Position numbers and translations under genes: made by a program | In this document: positions 4,871-5,753 of the stretch, in pieces | Layout: the number at the start of each line of letters is the position of its first letter | Position numbering within the stretch: position 1 is the first letter of the stretch | Notes under the pieces: generated by a model | The model's input: the letters and a program-made list of their open reading frames with translations, nothing else | Told to the model about the DNA's origin: nothing | The model's database searches: none | Source of the DNA: an uncultured Clostridium sp. | Lineage (GTDB): Bacteria; Bacillota; Clostridia; Lachnospirales; Lachnospiraceae | Direction: 5' to 3' | Assembly: GCA_900541315.1 (NCBI GenBank) | Contig: UQJF01000156.1 | Span: 1-5,753, forward strand | DNA length: 5,753 nucleotides

Positions 4871-5611
4871 TTATCTTATTTTCAGCTTCAGGCAGATCAT
4901 ATGGATAATGAAACCGCCAAGAAGCACGCTGGTAAGATAAAGGCAGTTTCCCAAAATGGTGCCGGTCACCAGGGAAATCTGGTGAAATACGATCTGGTCA
5001 TTTGGATAATAGGGACTGATGTAAAACATATCCGCATTTCCGTATGGATGTGATAGTACATTTATGACTGTGGCAATGGCTGTGCAGATAAGAAACAGGA
5101 GGAGTGGCCGTCCCCTTTTGCCATGGTTGTAAAATGCACATGTAAGTCCCATAAAGATCAGGATAAAATGCCATAGAAAACCGTGAACAGTGAGGGTTAT
5201 ATAAGGGTGCATCAGTCCACTTGGCTCAGCCAGTGCCATGATCCCGCCAAGAAGTCCGAAATCCTGGATAAAGCTGTAAAAACTGTTTTTCAGCTTAGAG
5301 GGGACAAAGGGGATCCCAAGCCCCAGATACATGGGAATGCTGCACAGCTGGAATGGAAAATACCACCAGTCGTAACTGCCGTTATTTTCTATATAATAAA
5401 TAAAAAGCTGTTTGTATGTTTCTGTCAGCGCCAGTATCAGGCTGCATAAAAACAGCAGTAAGTCGGTTTGCCTGCTCTCTTTTGAGGCAAGCCTTCTGGC
5501 AAGAAGGATGCTTGTGCTTACACCAAAGAAAGTAAATATCAGGTGAAAGGGGCCATAAGGCGCTGGCGGTTTCATGGCCCAGGCAGTTGCTTGTAAAAAT
5601 GACCGTACCAT
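4871..5611 (-). CDS. YwaF/TIGR02206-type integral membrane protein (246 aa)
   Basis: A polytopic membrane protein with about seven hydrophobic segments (roughly residues 20-40, 50-74, 84-103, 112-129, 136-160, 168-187 and 212-240). The DWWYFPFQLCSIPMYL stretch (81-96), the ETYK motif (64-67) and His149 and His188 in or near membrane segments match the YwaF family as I know it. Its function is unknown; it resembles small carriers or membrane sensors only in topology. The frame opens upstream at GTG 5656, but ATG 5611 has AGAGGTGG (to 5620) at spacing 8 and the GTG has no ribosome site. The C_GCAxxG_C_C gene follows closely in the same direction. Dispersed element copy 3 lies about 90 bases upstream. 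Confidence 0.85.
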   Translation of the reverse strand: MVRSFLQATAWAMKPPAPYGPFHLIFTFFGVSTSILLARRLASKESRQTDLLLFLCSLILALTETYKQLFIYYIENNGSYDWWYFPFQLCSIPMYLGLGIPFVPSKLKNSFYSFIQDFGLLGGIMALAEPSGLMHPYITLTVHGFLWHFILIFMGLTCAFYNHGKRGRPLLLFLICTAIATVINVLSHPYGNADMFYISPYYPNDQIVFHQISLVTGTILGNCLYLTSVLLGGFIIHMICLKLKIR

Positions 5612-5700
5612 GTAAAAGACCACCTCTAAATGGGATATTGTAGGTTCACACACCACCGGCCATCAGGCTTTTTTCCTGTTTTTGCAGGTGATCTGTTCGC

Positions 5701-5748
5701 TAGTACATCGTTTCGTAAATAACTGTACTAATCACGTAGGATGCGGAT
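5701..5748 (-). repeat. Dispersed hairpin element, copy 3 (upstream of the ywaF-like gene)
   Basis: Read on the minus strand: ATCCGCAT (5748-5741), then TAGTACAGTTATTTACGAAA and CGATGTACTA. The perfect 7-base arms TAGTACA/TGTACTA (5730-5724 and 5707-5701) enclose 16 bases. It has the same orientation relative to the downstream gene as copies 1 and 2. Between it and the gene, CCTG-CAAAAA-CAGG-AAAAAAG-CCTG (5688-5664) offers two alternative short stems. The contig stops five bases after the conserved ATCCGCAT edge. Confidence 0.65.
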
Positions 5749-5753
5749 TTGAG

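Noticed and set aside
1284..5748. Three repeats as a CRISPR array or IS ends
   Set aside because: They are kilobases apart with ordinary genes between, in mixed absolute orientation. No transposase, target duplication or cas gene is visible.

Overview
The window looks like one contig from a low-to-moderate GC Gram-positive anaerobe of the class Clostridia, probably a gut Lachnospiraceae (Blautia/Dorea-like; genus not established). The grounds are strong AGGAGG-type ribosome sites, sigma-A-type promoters, short leaders with intrinsic terminators, and clostridial families such as the C_GCAxxG_C_C protein, YwaF-type membrane protein, DUF5662 protein and single-gene CspA. No phage, IS, CRISPR, tRNA or rRNA gene is visible. 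The first 49 bases are not biological: they are Illumina Nextera library adapter (end of P7, an 8-base index, then the Tn5 mosaic end), so genomic sequence starts at base 50.

Layout. 50-163 (minus) is the first 38 codons of a protein resembling the NifU-like Fe-S scaffold that clostridia pair with GGGtGRT proteins; the adapter cuts it off. 164-716 has no convincing gene but is rich in signals: a palindrome and repeated GTGAGAAAAT boxes upstream of the minus gene, a very stable hairpin at 452-489 with a good minus-strand promoter just before it, and the plus-strand promoter of the next gene. 717-1226 (plus) is a SEC-C zinc-motif protein with its own promoter and terminator. 1414-2163 and 2220-3101 (plus) are a SAM methyltransferase and the redox chaperone Hsp33 (hslO), probably one operon, closed by a perfect 15-bp bidirectional terminator. 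3262-3459 (minus) is a cold-shock protein with a near-consensus promoter and a hairpin at the mRNA 5' end. A divergent promoter at 3576-3604 drives a DUF5662 gene (3753-4328), whose terminator overlaps its last codons. 4398-4826 and 4871-5611 (minus) are a C_GCAxxG_C_C redox-type protein and, upstream of it, a YwaF-type membrane protein, probably co-transcribed.

The most unusual feature is a short dispersed element present three times (1284-1338, 3664-3700, 5701-5748). Each copy lies upstream of a transcription unit (methyltransferase-hslO, DUF5662, ywaF-like), always in the same orientation relative to the gene. Its ends can pair as a hairpin (GTACA...TGTAC core), and the pairing survives base changes between copies, including one double change (A-T to G-C). 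In the copy with a clear promoter, the element lies in the transcribed leader. It may be a cis-regulatory RNA, an operator, or a small interspersed palindromic repeat; sequence alone does not decide.

Functionally the genes are housekeeping and stress related (Fe-S assembly, redox chaperone, cold shock, Cys-rich redox-type protein). No pathway linking all of them can be shown from this window.
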